A DNA stretch of 64,000 bases from Actinoplanes aureus (GCF_015704865.1 NZ_JADQTO010000003.1:553955-617954); one strand, 5' to 3'. Numbered from the stretch's first letter, positions 43,514 through 52,882 are shown. Notes: a model not told the origin generated them from the sequence alone. Numbers and translations: made by a program.

Positions 43514-44829
43514 GGTACGACAGCGTCACCGACGTCATCGGCGGCACGCCACTGGTACGCATCGACGCGGCCGTGCACGGCCTTCGCAACATCGACCTGT
43601 TCGCCAAGATGGAGCTGTTCAACCCGTTCGGATCGGTCAAGGACCGGGCCGCCTGGAACATGGTCCGCCACCGGCTGGCCGGCGCCGCCGAGCGTGCGGA
43701 GACCGTGGTCGAGCTCTCCAGCGGCAACACCGCCAAGGCTCTCGCCGTGATCGCCGGCATGCACGGCCTGCCGTTCCGCAGCGTGACCAACCGCATGCGG
43801 GTGCCCGAGATCAAGGACCTGTTGCTGCTGCTCGGCGCCCAGATCGACGAACTGCCCGGTCAGTCCGAGTGCCTGGATCCCACCGACACCGACGACCCGC
43901 TGACCCGGATGTATCACACGGTGTCCGCGGCCGGCGGCGGCTACCTGCACACCGACCAGTACTTCAACGACCTCAACGTCGAGGCGCACGTACGCGGCAC
44001 CGGCCCGGAGATCATCGCTGACCTGGACGGGCGGGCGCCGGACTACTTCATCGCCTGCGTGGGCACCGCCGGCTCGTCCACCGGCGTGGCCCGGGTGCTG
44101 CGCGAGCACGACCCGGAGGTGACCGTGGTCGGCCTGGTGGCCGAGAAGGCCGACTTCATCCCCGGCATCCGCGACATCGACGAGGTGCACGAGGTCGGCC
44201 TGTTCGATCCGGACGTCTACGACACGATCGAGGCGGTCAGCTCGGACGAGGCCATCGACGGGCTGCTCACCCTGGTACGCCGCTGCGGAACCCTCGCCGG
44301 CCCGACCGGTGGCGGCGCCTACCAGGGCGCCGTGCGCTATCTGCGCCGCCTCGACGCCGGGCTGACCGGACGGCGTACGGCCGTGTTCATCGTCTGCGAC
44401 CGGGTCGAGAGCTACATGAGCTACCTGCGGGAGCGGCGGCCGGCGTTGTTCCAGCAGCCGGACCGTACGCACTCGGTGCGCACGCTGACCGCCGAGGACC
44501 TGGCCGCTACCAGGACGATCGGCGTGTCCGACGCCCAGGAGTGGATCGCCAAGGAGAACCCGCTGGTAGTGGACCTGCGCAGCCCGTTCGCCTACCGCGC
44601 GCTCCACATCGACCGGTCGATCAACATCGTCGACGACCTGTTCGCCGAGATGCTGCACGGCGGGCTGCCGTTCGGCCGGCGCCAGCCGGTTCTGCTGGTC
44701 TGCCCGGTGGGGGAGAAGTCGGCGAGTTACGCCGCCCTGCTCACCCGGATGGGGCACCCGGACGTCCGGTCGCTGGCCGGTGGTGTCATCGCCTGGCGTG
44801 ACGCCGGAGCCGAGCTTGTCCGGGACTGA
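43510..44829 (+). CDS. Cysteine-synthase-like PLP enzyme fused to a rhodanese domain
   Basis: This is a 439-residue protein. The type II PLP fold (about 1-310) has the lysine in PFGSVKDRAAW, the substrate loop ELSSGNTAKALAV and the phosphate cup VGTAGSSTGVARVL. A rhodanese domain follows (about 335-439; NPLVVDLRSPFAYRALHIDR) with its catalytic Cys in LLVCPVGEKSASY. Fusion of a beta-replacement enzyme with a sulfurtransferase suggests use of protein-bound persulfide as sulfur donor (inference). It lies between the Y4yA-like decarboxylase and a SufS-like desulfurase, which could charge the rhodanese. Confidence 0.88.
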   Translation: MRYDSVTDVIGGTPLVRIDAAVHGLRNIDLFAKMELFNPFGSVKDRAAWNMVRHRLAGAAERAETVVELSSGNTAKALAVIAGMHGLPFRSVTNRMRVPEIKDLLLLLGAQIDELPGQSECLDPTDTDDPLTRMYHTVSAAGGGYLHTDQYFNDLNVEAHVRGTGPEIIADLDGRAPDYFIACVGTAGSSTGVARVLREHDPEVTVVGLVAEKADFIPGIRDIDEVHEVGLFDPDVYDTIEAVSSDEAIDGLLTLVRRCGTLAGPTGGGAYQGAVRYLRRLDAGLTGRRTAVFIVCDRVESYMSYLRERRPALFQQPDRTHSVRTLTAEDLAATRTIGVSDAQEWIAKENPLVVDLRSPFAYRALHIDRSINIVDDLFAEMLHGGLPFGRRQPVLLVCPVGEKSASYAALLTRMGHPDVRSLAGGVIAWRDAGAELVRD

Positions 44830-44830
44830 G

Positions 44831-46021
44831 GTGGCCGTCGCCTTTCCGGACGATCTGCGGTCCTGGCAGAGCGGGCTGCGCGCGCAGTTCCCGATCATCG
44901 CCGGGCACCCGGATCTCGCGTACCTGGACAGCGCCGCCACCGCCCAGAAACCGCAGGCGGTCCTGGACGCCGTCACCGAATATCTGACCACCGGCAACGC
45001 GAACGCGGGACGCGGCACCTATCCGTGGGCCAACCGGACCACCGCGCGGATCCAGGACGCCGAGCAGCGGGTCCGCCGGTTCCTCGGCGACCCGGAACCG
45101 GATCGGTCCGGCGTCCACTTCGTCAGCGGCACCACGGAAGGGCTGCGGCTGATCGCCCGGGACTGGCTGGCCGGGCACCTGCGCGACGGCGACGAGATCA
45201 TCGTCCCGTACGCCGATCACTCCGCGAACACGCTGCCCTGGCAGGAGGTCGTGGACCTGCTGGGCCGGCAGGGGATCCGGGTGGGGGTGCGCGCGATGCC
45301 GTACGACCCGGCGCGAGACTACGACCACCGCGCTCTCGCCGGGATGGTCGGTCAGCGGACGCGGTTCATCGCCACCACGCACGTGCACCACGTCTACGGC
45401 GGCGACATGAACATCGGCCGGATCCGGGCGGCGGCCGGCCCCGGCGCCGTCATCTGCCTGGACGCGGCGCAGGGCGTCGGACACCTGCCGCTGTCGGTGG
45501 CCGGGCTGGACGTCGACTTCGTGGTCTTCTCCGGGCACAAGGTGATGGCGCTGCCGGGAACCGGCGCGATCTGGTCGGCGAACCGGCGCGGGCCGGTGTT
45601 CGCACCCGGTGGCTGGAGCGGGACGCCGAACACCAGCGGCATCGTGAGCCTGGTCGCGGCGCTGGACTGGCTGGAGGCGGCCGGGCTGGAGCGGATCGCC
45701 CGGTGGACGGTCGCGCTGGGTGCCCGGCTGACCGACGGGTTGCGCCGGCTGCCGGCGTACCAGGTGCTGGGCTGCCAGCGCAGCCTCGCGGCCGGCTCGC
45801 CGGTGCAGCAGCGGCACGGCATCGTGACCTTCCGCCACCGCGGCATCGGCTCCAACGACCTGGGGTTCATCCTGGCGTCGGAGGGCTTCATGGTCCGGGC
45901 CGACGGCCACTGTCAGGCCGAAGGCGGTGAGGAGACCACATCGGTACGGGTGAGCGTCCACGTCTACAACACGGTGGACGAGATCGACCGGCTCCTCGAA
46001 CTGCTGACCTCGTTGAATTGA
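44831..46021 (+). CDS. SufS-like class V aminotransferase / cysteine desulfurase
   Basis: This 396-residue protein has AYLDSAATAQKPQAVLDAV at the start, TTEGLRLIARDWL, and the Asp/Gln pair in CLDAAQGVGHLPL. The PLP lysine is in VVFSGHKVMALPGTG, and a late VRADGHCQAEGGEE has a Cys at the position of the SufS persulfide cysteine. So a desulfurase reaction is plausible; a lyase or aminotransferase is the alternative. GTG at 44831 is two bases after the stop of the fusion gene, so the three genes are co-transcribed. No SufU/SufE partner is adjacent; the rhodanese may be the acceptor. Confidence 0.85.
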   Translation: MAVAFPDDLRSWQSGLRAQFPIIAGHPDLAYLDSAATAQKPQAVLDAVTEYLTTGNANAGRGTYPWANRTTARIQDAEQRVRRFLGDPEPDRSGVHFVSGTTEGLRLIARDWLAGHLRDGDEIIVPYADHSANTLPWQEVVDLLGRQGIRVGVRAMPYDPARDYDHRALAGMVGQRTRFIATTHVHHVYGGDMNIGRIRAAAGPGAVICLDAAQGVGHLPLSVAGLDVDFVVFSGHKVMALPGTGAIWSANRRGPVFAPGGWSGTPNTSGIVSLVAALDWLEAAGLERIARWTVALGARLTDGLRRLPAYQVLGCQRSLAAGSPVQQRHGIVTFRHRGIGSNDLGFILASEGFMVRADGHCQAEGGEETTSVRVSVHVYNTVDEIDRLLELLTSLN

Positions 46022-46044
46022 CCCGGGCGAGAACGCGATCCACC

Positions 46045-46821
46045 CTATCCGCGGCGACGAGCGGTGATGATCCAGGCGCGGGAGCCGAACCACACGCCGT
46101 CGTCACTCAGGTGTGCGGCGATCGTCTCGCGTAGACGCCCGACCGCGTTCGCCGCGGCGGCGCTGTCCAGCCGGTCCAGCGCCTCGCCGGTGGATCGGAA
46201 ACCGCGCACCCAGTCGAGGGCGCCGGCCACATCCGGACCGAAGTAGACCGGCTCGTCGACGTCGGTGAAAGCCACATCGGCGAACCCGGCGGCAGCGAGG
46301 GTCTCCGTCACTCGCGGCGGGTCGGCGAGCGAGAACGGATCCGGTCCCCCGGACGCCACCGGCTCGCCGAGAGCCCGGCGGATGGCGACGTCCCACTCGT
46401 TGCGGTCGCCGGCCTGCCAGACCATCATCACCAGGCGCCCGGACGGGCGCAGCGCCCGCCCGATGTTGGTGAACGCGGCGACCGGGTCGTCGAAGAACAT
46501 CGTGCCGAACCTGCTGACCGCGAGGTCGAAGCGCTCCGGCGGGAAACGGTGGACCTGTACGTCGGCGTGCTCGAAGGCGATGTTGCCGAGCGCTTCGGCC
46601 CGGGCGAGCTCACGGGCCCGCTCGACCGCGGCAGCGGAGACGTCGACGCCGAGCGCGCTGCCCGCCTGGGCCGTGCGCGCGGCCTCGCGGGTGGTCTGCC
46701 CGGTCCCGCAACCGATGTCCAGGATGTGATCCTGGAGCCGCACACCCCAGTGCCGGCGCAGCACCCGGTGGTGCCGCCGCAGCTCGGCGTCGTATCCGGC
46801 CGGATCGAGGTCAGTGGTCAC
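46045..46821 (-). CDS. Class I SAM-dependent methyltransferase
   Basis: This 258-residue protein has SAM motif I ILDIGCGTGQTTREAAR, motif II region HADVQVHRFPPERFDLAVSR and post-motif LRPSGRLVMMVWQ. It has the UbiE/COQ5-like fold, with unknown substrate. GTG at 46821 overlaps the 3' end of the hydrolase gene, so the pair forms an operon. It is convergent with the desulfurase gene; only 23 bases separate the stops. Confidence 0.87.
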   Translation of the reverse strand: MTTDLDPAGYDAELRRHHRVLRRHWGVRLQDHILDIGCGTGQTTREAARTAQAGSALGVDVSAAAVERARELARAEALGNIAFEHADVQVHRFPPERFDLAVSRFGTMFFDDPVAAFTNIGRALRPSGRLVMMVWQAGDRNEWDVAIRRALGEPVASGGPDPFSLADPPRVTETLAAAGFADVAFTDVDEPVYFGPDVAGALDWVRGFRSTGEALDRLDSAAAANAVGRLRETIAAHLSDDGVWFGSRAWIITARRRG

Positions 46822-47485
46822 CGCGCAGTCCCTGCTCAGCGGCGTACGCCACGAGGCGGTCCGCCAGCTCACGCGGGCGGCTCAACGCCGGGGTGTGTCC
46901 ACCGTCGATCTCGTCGGGGTCGATCCCGAGGCGCTCCCCGGCGACCCGGCGAAGATAGCTCGGAGGGAACAGACGGTCGTCGCGACAGATCAGAACCCGC
47001 GTGGGAACGTCGGGCCAGGCTCTGAGCGGCGACGGCTCCCCAGCCCGCGCCTCGGATTGGGCGGGCGCCCGCTTCAGCGCCTCAGCCGCCAGCTCCGGCG
47101 GGACATCCGGGTAGAACAGGGCGATCTCGTCCGCATACTCCTCCGTCGCCTCCTGGCCGAATCCGGTGTTGACCCAGTAGTCGGCGGGAGCCTCCGCCGG
47201 TGCGGGGATCATGGGCGCGACCAGCACCATCAGTTTCACCGCCACCCGGTCGCAGACGAGCGGGGCGGTGAAGCCGCCGAACGACTGCGCGACGACGACC
47301 AGGTCGGTCCGGTCACCGATCGCCGCGGCGACGGCGTCCGCATACTCCGGCAGGCCGGCCGAGTCGTCGGCGCAGGGAAGATCGGGTGCGACGGTGTCGT
47401 GGCCGCGCGCACGCAGCTCGGCCTCCACCAGATGCCAATACCAGCCGACATCGCCGGCGCCGTGGATCAGAACGAATGTGGCCAC
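46811..47485 (-). CDS. Alpha/beta-hydrolase (AB_hydrolase_6, salicylate-esterase-like)
   Basis: This 224-residue protein has LIHGAGDVGWYWHLVEAELR, nucleophile elbow VVAQSFGGFTAPLV (catalytic Ser), acid in ICRDDRLFPP and His in DGGHTPALSRP. This matches the compact esterase family that includes methylesterases and EstC-like enzymes. GTG at 47485 follows GGAAGGAGG. The overlap with the methyltransferase gene suggests a shared pathway, possibly addition and removal of a methyl group. Confidence 0.87.
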   Translation of the reverse strand: MATFVLIHGAGDVGWYWHLVEAELRARGHDTVAPDLPCADDSAGLPEYADAVAAAIGDRTDLVVVAQSFGGFTAPLVCDRVAVKLMVLVAPMIPAPAEAPADYWVNTGFGQEATEEYADEIALFYPDVPPELAAEALKRAPAQSEARAGEPSPLRAWPDVPTRVLICRDDRLFPPSYLRRVAGERLGIDPDEIDGGHTPALSRPRELADRLVAYAAEQGLRGDH

Positions 47486-47540
47486 CGTGCCTCCTTCCAC
47501 TTGCGGTGAGAGTAGGCGACCCCTATGACATTTCCGGGCG

Positions 47541-48974
47541 TCAGATGATCTCCCAGTCCAGCGCGCCGTCGCCGTCCACCCGCGGCCGGTACCGGCCCGC
47601 CCACGGCTGGCCGGTCTCCAGCGAGGCGGCGGTCAGCTCCAGCAGTTCGGCGACCGACCCGGGCCACCGCTCGAAGGTGGTGCCGTCTTCCGCGTAGAAC
47701 TCGCCCACCTGTCCACGACCGTCCGGGCGCTGGTCGGTCACCAGGCTGCCGCCGTCGGCGGATCCGGCGAACGGCACGAACGACCGGTGCCACCAGGGGT
47801 TCGTCCCGGCCATGCCCTCGCGGGTCAGGATGCCGCAGTTGACCTTCCAATCTCCGAGGATGCCGTCGAGCGACTCGGGCGTGAAGAACGGCGGCAGGGT
47901 GAAACCGGAGGCACCGTCGTGCCTGCGTAACGAGGCGACCAGGTCGGCCGGGAACGCCACCGACATACGCCGCTGCAGGTCGTCGATCCGCGCGGCACGG
48001 GCCGGCGGCCGTAGCGAGCGGGCGCTCGCCGGCGCGTGCTTGGCCAGCCACTTCTCGATCCGCCGCCAGGCCGCGTTCACCCGGGCGGTGGTCGTGGCGT
48101 CCGGCTTGCCGACCGCGACCGGGCCGCTGCTCTGCGGGCAGGCGTCGGCCGCCGCCGGGCGAGGGCTGGACGTTCGCAGCGGGGGCACCGGCAGGATGGT
48201 CACGTACCCGGTGGGCTCGGGCGAGGTGAATTCACTGACCTGGAATTCCGCGCCCAGGTCGGTGGGGGAGCGGCTCCACCACGCCAGGTTGCAGACCACC
48301 AGCACCATGACGACGAATACCGCCAGCAGGCTCAAGACCACTTTCCGGCCGCTGACCGGTGGGCGGCGTTCCGGAACCGCGGCCTCCGGTGCCGTGCTCG
48401 TACCGCCTGTCGCCCGCAGCGCCGGATCGAGCCACTCGGCGGCCTGGTCGAAGCCGGCCGTCGTGTCGGCCGGGATGCGGCCGGCCACCCGGACCGGAAG
48501 CGCCGCCTCGTCCAGCTCCACGTCGCCGATCGTCACGACGCAGGCGGCGACACCGTGCCCGGCCAGAGCATCGAGGGCGAGCGTCGCGTGGTTCACCGCG
48601 TCCGGCCCCGGCCCGGCCACCACCACGGCCGGCGCGCCGACCGCGGCCGCCAGGTCGGTGAGCGTCCAGCCGTCCCGGCCCACCGGCACGGCCGGGCCGG
48701 CCGAGCCGGCGACCAGCACCAGCGTGTACGCCCGGGTCACCGCCCGGATCAGGTCGCGTGCCTGGTCCAGGGTCAGCTGGTCGGCGCCGGGCAGTTCGAC
48801 GCGCCCGGCCAGGTGCGGCCGCGCCGGATCGTCGCCGGCGGTCTCGCCCACGACGACCACCGCCACCGGGACCTCGGCGGCCGCCGCGAGCGCGGCCACC
48901 GCTGTCCGCCAGTCGACGCCGGCCGAGGTCGCCGTCACCATCCACGCCCCGTGGCCAGGCCATCCTTGATTCAC
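47541..48974 (-). CDS. BioD-like N-domain / membrane helix / SUKH (SMI1-KNR4) C-domain protein
   Basis: This is a 477-residue protein. Residues about 10-185 look like a dethiobiotin-synthetase-type P-loop fold (VAVVVVGETAGDD, YTLVLVAGSAG, TLTDLAAAVGAPAVVVAGPG) but with the P-loop degraded. One helix follows (VVLSLLAVFVVMVLVVCNLAWW, about 225-246, key residues given), then an extracytoplasmic part with a SUKH-like domain (about 305-470; PADLVASLRRHDGASGFTLP, ILGDWKVN). SUKH domains are best known as immunity proteins against contact-dependent toxins. The combination is unusual, and function is not assignable. Confidence 0.65.
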   Translation of the reverse strand: MNQGWPGHGAWMVTATSAGVDWRTAVAALAAAAEVPVAVVVVGETAGDDPARPHLAGRVELPGADQLTLDQARDLIRAVTRAYTLVLVAGSAGPAVPVGRDGWTLTDLAAAVGAPAVVVAGPGPDAVNHATLALDALAGHGVAACVVTIGDVELDEAALPVRVAGRIPADTTAGFDQAAEWLDPALRATGGTSTAPEAAVPERRPPVSGRKVVLSLLAVFVVMVLVVCNLAWWSRSPTDLGAEFQVSEFTSPEPTGYVTILPVPPLRTSSPRPAAADACPQSSGPVAVGKPDATTTARVNAAWRRIEKWLAKHAPASARSLRPPARAARIDDLQRRMSVAFPADLVASLRRHDGASGFTLPPFFTPESLDGILGDWKVNCGILTREGMAGTNPWWHRSFVPFAGSADGGSLVTDQRPDGRGQVGEFYAEDGTTFERWPGSVAELLELTAASLETGQPWAGRYRPRVDGDGALDWEII

Positions 48975-48995
48975 GCGGACACTTTAAAGGGTCCC

Positions 48996-49472
48996 TCACA
49001 TGTTCTTCGCCGCGGCTTTGATCGCCGCACGGATCCGGGCGTACGTGCCGCAGCGGCAGATGTTACGCAGCCCGTCGAGGTCGGCTTCGGTGATCTCCCG
49101 GCCCTCGGCGGCCACCCGGTGGACCAGCGCCACGGCGGCCATGATCTGACCCGGCTGGCAGTAACCGCACTGCACGACGTCGTGGTCCAGCCAGGCCTGC
49201 TGCATCGGGTGCAGCTCCGCACCGGCCGTGGCGGCCAGACCCTCGATGGTGACGACCTCGTCGGCCGGCTCCAGGTCCGAGACCGGGATCGAGCACGGGC
49301 TGACCGCGCGGCCGTTGAGATGGCTGGTGCACGCCTTGCAGACGTTGATGCCGCAGCCGTACTTCGGCCCGGTGATGCCGAGGATGTCGCGCAACACCCA
49401 CAGCAGGCGTACGTCGTCCGCGACGTCCACGGTGACCTGCTTACCGTTGACCCGGAAGGTGTGCTCAGGCAC
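48996..49472 (-). CDS. oxiB: [2Fe-2S] small subunit of a xanthine-dehydrogenase-family oxidoreductase
   Basis: This 158-residue protein has both iron-sulfur clusters: the plant-ferredoxin type ligands YGCGINVCKACTSHLNGRAV and the C-terminal alpha-helical cluster QCGYCQPGQ with NICRCGTY. It transfers electrons from the molybdenum subunit. GTG at 49472 has GGAGGAAC upstream and overlaps the stop of the large-subunit gene. It has no signal peptide, so export would be by piggy-back on the Tat-bearing partner. The symbol follows the oxiAB genes linked to lcp in Streptomyces sp. K30; which subunit is A or B is from memory. Confidence 0.85.
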   Translation of the reverse strand: MPEHTFRVNGKQVTVDVADDVRLLWVLRDILGITGPKYGCGINVCKACTSHLNGRAVSPCSIPVSDLEPADEVVTIEGLAATAGAELHPMQQAWLDHDVVQCGYCQPGQIMAAVALVHRVAAEGREITEADLDGLRNICRCGTYARIRAAIKAAAKNM

Positions 49473-51705
49473 GTGTTCCTCCGTCCGTGGGCGAGGCGGG
49501 AATCGGCGGGATCGTCGGCTTCGGCGTGAACGAGAGCGTGCCGTGGTTGATCGGGAAGGTGGTCGGCATCGTCCCGGTCGCGCGCCCGTACGCACACGCG
49601 ACCGCCGCCATCGCCGCGGCGACCCCGAGTTCCCCGGCGCCGCCCGGCCGTTCCGAGCTGCTGGGCATGATGATGATCCGCAGGTCGGGCGGGGTGTTCC
49701 ACTGCCGGGTGTAGAAGTAGTTGTCCCAGCTGGCCTCCAGGAAGTACCCGTCGCGCAGGTGCAGGCTGGAGGTCAGCGCGAGCGCGATGCCGTCCATGAC
49801 GCAGCCCATCATCTGCGCTTCCAGACCGCGCGGGTTGACCACAAGGCCGACGTCCACGGCGAAGACCGCCCGGGTGACGCGGGGGCCGCCGACACCGTCG
49901 CGGATCGGGCGGTTGACCGTCTCCGGCCGGCAGTCGATCTCCATGAGGGCGGCGCTGACGCCCTTGTACTCGGAGTGGAACGCGATGCCCTGCGCCACGC
50001 CCGCCGGCAGTGCCCGGCCCCAGCCGCCGGCCTCGGCGGCCTGCCGCAGCACCGCCCGGGCACGCTCGTCGCGCAGGAAGTCGAGCCGGAACCGGTACGG
50101 GTCCTTGCCCATCCGATCGGCGAGCCGGTCGACGATGAGCTCCCGCGCGCACGTGGTGTCGGGAGAGTAGACGTTGCGCATGCTGCCCGTGTTGAAGCCC
50201 TTGCCGGTCTCGCTGAGCAGCCGGCTGTGTACGCCGAACCGGTACGGCGAGGTGTGGCTGAACTGGAAGAACGTCTGGGCGAAGGCGGCGTCGCCGATCG
50301 GCAGTTTCGCGGCCATGGCGGTGAACAGCTCGCCGAGGCCGTGGCCCAGGTCCGTGGTGACGCTGGTGTGCCGTTGCTCGTACCCCAGCACCACGTCGCC
50401 GGCGTAGGCGACGCGTACCCGGGAGGTGGCCATCGGATGCGTGCGCCCCTGGCGCGCGTCGTCGGCGCGATGCCACATCAGCTTCACCGGCTTGCCGATC
50501 TTCTGCGACACCTCGGCGGCTTCCAGGGCAGCGTCGAAGAACAGTTTGCGGCCGAACGAACCACCCCCTTCCGTGACGTGCACGGTGACATTGCCCAGCG
50601 GCAGCCCGAGCCGGGCGGCGATGGCCTGCTTGGCGACGATCGGTGACTTCAGCCCCGACCAGATCTCGGCGCGCCCGCCGCGTACGTCGGCGATCGCGCA
50701 GTTGGGCTCCAGCGCGCTGTTGCTGCGGAAGTGGAAGGTGAACCTGCCTTCCACGACCGGGGTCGGCGGTCGCGGCCCGAGTGGCAGCTCAGCGGCGGCC
50801 AGCTCCGCCAGCACGGTGGCGTCCGACTTGCCGTCGACCGTGCCGCGTCTCCAGGACACCCGCAGCGCACGGACCGCGTCGATGCACTGGCCGAAGGTCT
50901 CGGCGCGTACCGCCACACCGGTGGAGACCGTCACCACGTCGGTGACGCCGGGCATGGCGAGAACCTCGCCGAGGTTGGCCACCGCACCGACCTTGCCGTT
51001 GATGGTCGGCGGGCGGCACAGCATCGCCGGTTTCGCGCCGGCGACGTCGAGGTCCATCGCGAACTTCTTGCGCCCGGTCACGGCGTCCCGGGCGTCGATG
51101 CGGCTGTGCGGTTTCCCGATGACGGTGAAGCTCTCCCTCGGAGCGAGCTCCACCGGCACGGACAGGGTCTTCGGGCTGGCCGCCGTCGCGGCGAGCTCGC
51201 CGATGCCGACTCGGCGGCCGGCCCGGTCGGTGATGACACCGTCCTCGAGCCGCAGGCCGGTGACGGGCGCACCGAACAGGGCCGCCGCCGCTTCGAGGAG
51301 CCGGTGGCGGGCCACGGCGGCGGCGACCCGGATCGGCGTGTAGGTGGCGATGGTCGTGTTCGACGCGCCGGTCAGCTGGTTGAACAGCAGCTCCGGCCGG
51401 GCGTCGGCCAGGGTGACGCGGACCCGGTGCAGCGGTAGGGAAAGCTCCTCGGCGATCAGCATGGCCGTCGAGGTGGTGATGCCCTGTCCCACCTCGGCCC
51501 GGGGCAGAGCGAACGACGCCGTCCCGTCCGGGTTGATCTCCACCGAGATCAACCCGGACGTCGGCAGCGCGGCCGCCGTCATGATGTCGTTGAGGTCGAG
51601 CAGCTCCGTCAGGTCCGCCGCCGCGGGTTCTCCGTGGTGCAGGTCGGCCGCGGTGACCAGGACCGGGGCCGCCAGGACGTACCCGACGAAGCGCCGCCTG
51701 TTCAT
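49465..51705 (-). CDS. oxiA: Tat-exported molybdopterin-binding subunit, isoquinoline-oxidoreductase (IorB/Oxi) type
   Basis: This 746-residue protein has a twin-arginine signal (NRRRFVGYVLAAPVLVTAAD), molybdopterin-binding domains with RAEVGQGITTSTAMLIAEEL, VTEGGGSFGRKLFFDAAL, and the catalytic Glu near the end in ERPGGAGELGVAAAMA. This IorB-like family oxidises aldehydes and N-heterocycles outside the cytoplasm. In rubber-degrading streptomycetes such genes lie beside lcp and are thought to oxidise the aldehyde ends of cleaved polyisoprene. Its start overlaps the lcp gene upstream (ATGA-type), giving an lcp-oxi operon. Confidence 0.88.
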   Translation of the reverse strand: MNRRRFVGYVLAAPVLVTAADLHHGEPAAADLTELLDLNDIMTAAALPTSGLISVEINPDGTASFALPRAEVGQGITTSTAMLIAEELSLPLHRVRVTLADARPELLFNQLTGASNTTIATYTPIRVAAAVARHRLLEAAAALFGAPVTGLRLEDGVITDRAGRRVGIGELAATAASPKTLSVPVELAPRESFTVIGKPHSRIDARDAVTGRKKFAMDLDVAGAKPAMLCRPPTINGKVGAVANLGEVLAMPGVTDVVTVSTGVAVRAETFGQCIDAVRALRVSWRRGTVDGKSDATVLAELAAAELPLGPRPPTPVVEGRFTFHFRSNSALEPNCAIADVRGGRAEIWSGLKSPIVAKQAIAARLGLPLGNVTVHVTEGGGSFGRKLFFDAALEAAEVSQKIGKPVKLMWHRADDARQGRTHPMATSRVRVAYAGDVVLGYEQRHTSVTTDLGHGLGELFTAMAAKLPIGDAAFAQTFFQFSHTSPYRFGVHSRLLSETGKGFNTGSMRNVYSPDTTCARELIVDRLADRMGKDPYRFRLDFLRDERARAVLRQAAEAGGWGRALPAGVAQGIAFHSEYKGVSAALMEIDCRPETVNRPIRDGVGGPRVTRAVFAVDVGLVVNPRGLEAQMMGCVMDGIALALTSSLHLRDGYFLEASWDNYFYTRQWNTPPDLRIIIMPSSSERPGGAGELGVAAAMAAVACAYGRATGTMPTTFPINHGTLSFTPKPTIPPIPASPTDGGTRA

Positions 51706-52868
51706 TCGGGCCGGTTGATCGTAGGGATCTCGATTTTGGTCGCTTTGCCCTTGGTCAGATAGAAGAGGATGTACTGCCGGGCGGCCTCGTCGATCACCCA
51801 GGCGGCCTCGGGCACCAGCGGCAGCGGGATCAGGCCCTCCCGGAACCGCACCAGCGCCGGCCAGGCGGTGGCGATCAGCGGGCCCCAGATCGGTTCACGC
51901 TTGATGCCGTCCCAGTCCGCTACCTGGTCGCCGACCAGATAGCGGGCGAGCGCGTTGCAGAGCGGCCGGCTGACGCTGCCCGGGCTGGTCTGTTCGGCGA
52001 GCTGGCCGAGCAGGATGTCGGTGAGCTCGACGCCCTCGCGGGTCGGGCCCATGTTCGGCGGCAGCACCTGATCGGACTGGGCGTTGGCCGCCGCCCAGGT
52101 GGCCGGGATGTACTCGTCGCGGATCCCGAGCATGTGCGCGGTCACCTGCCAGACGTGCAGGTAGGCCTGGGAGTCGGCGGCGCTGATCGGCACCTTCCAC
52201 TCGCGCATCTTGCGCATCGCGTACGTCGGCAGCGTGTGCCAGGTGACCAGCATGTCCTCCTGGCTGATCGGGATACCCCACTTCCAGTGCGGCGACTGCT
52301 GGAGCAGATGCCGGATCGCGGCGTGGACGAGGCGGGTCTTCACCGCCTGGACGATGCAGTCGCCGTCCGGCCGGTACGCGTTCAGCGCCCCGACCGCGAA
52401 GCCGAGCAGGCTGGTCTTGGCGACCCGGTCCTCCATGTCCGCGCCGCCCTTGGAGTAGTAGACCGCCCACGCCTCTTTCGGGATGGCGGTGCTCAGCATG
52501 CCGCCGCCCACGCCGTTGAGCAGGTTCAGATAGATGCCCCGGGATTTGTTGAACCGCGCCGCGGTCTCGAGCTTGGCGCGGTCCGCCCATTCCGGCAGCC
52601 GGCGCGCCTTCTCGATGAAGTCGTGCAGGTACCCGGGCAGCCCGGCGGGCAGCGGCTGGTCGTTGCGGGTCCAGTCCCACAGCAGCCGGTTGACCTCGGG
52701 CACGACTCCGCTGTCGAGCAGCTGGGCGGAGACCGGGTCGGCCTCGGTGTCGTACACGCTCCGGGGACCTTCATCGGTGCCCCATGCCGGGGTGGCGAGG
52801 CCGAGCGCACCGGCCGCACCCAGCGCCCCTCCGGACAGCAGTACCTTGCGCCTGCTCATCTCCGACAT
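51702..52868 (-). CDS. lcp: Latex-clearing protein (rubber oxygenase), paralogue 1
   Basis: This 388-residue protein has a Tat signal (SRRKVLLSGGALGAAG) followed by a DUF2236/Lcp domain. E132, R148, K151, T152, H182 and R186 are present. With a constant offset of 16 they correspond to Glu148, Arg164, Lys167, Thr168, the heme ligand His198 and Arg202 of Lcp K30 as I recall them, in RVAKT and RLVHAAIRHLL. Lcp is a secreted b-type cytochrome that cleaves cis-1,4-polyisoprene into aldehyde/ketone oligomers. It lies 14 bases after the second paralogue and overlaps the molybdenum hydroxylase gene. Confidence 0.9.
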   Translation of the reverse strand: MSEMSRRKVLLSGGALGAAGALGLATPAWGTDEGPRSVYDTEADPVSAQLLDSGVVPEVNRLLWDWTRNDQPLPAGLPGYLHDFIEKARRLPEWADRAKLETAARFNKSRGIYLNLLNGVGGGMLSTAIPKEAWAVYYSKGGADMEDRVAKTSLLGFAVGALNAYRPDGDCIVQAVKTRLVHAAIRHLLQQSPHWKWGIPISQEDMLVTWHTLPTYAMRKMREWKVPISAADSQAYLHVWQVTAHMLGIRDEYIPATWAAANAQSDQVLPPNMGPTREGVELTDILLGQLAEQTSPGSVSRPLCNALARYLVGDQVADWDGIKREPIWGPLIATAWPALVRFREGLIPLPLVPEAAWVIDEAARQYILFYLTKGKATKIEIPTINRPE

Positions 52869-52882
52869 TTACGCAAAACCTT

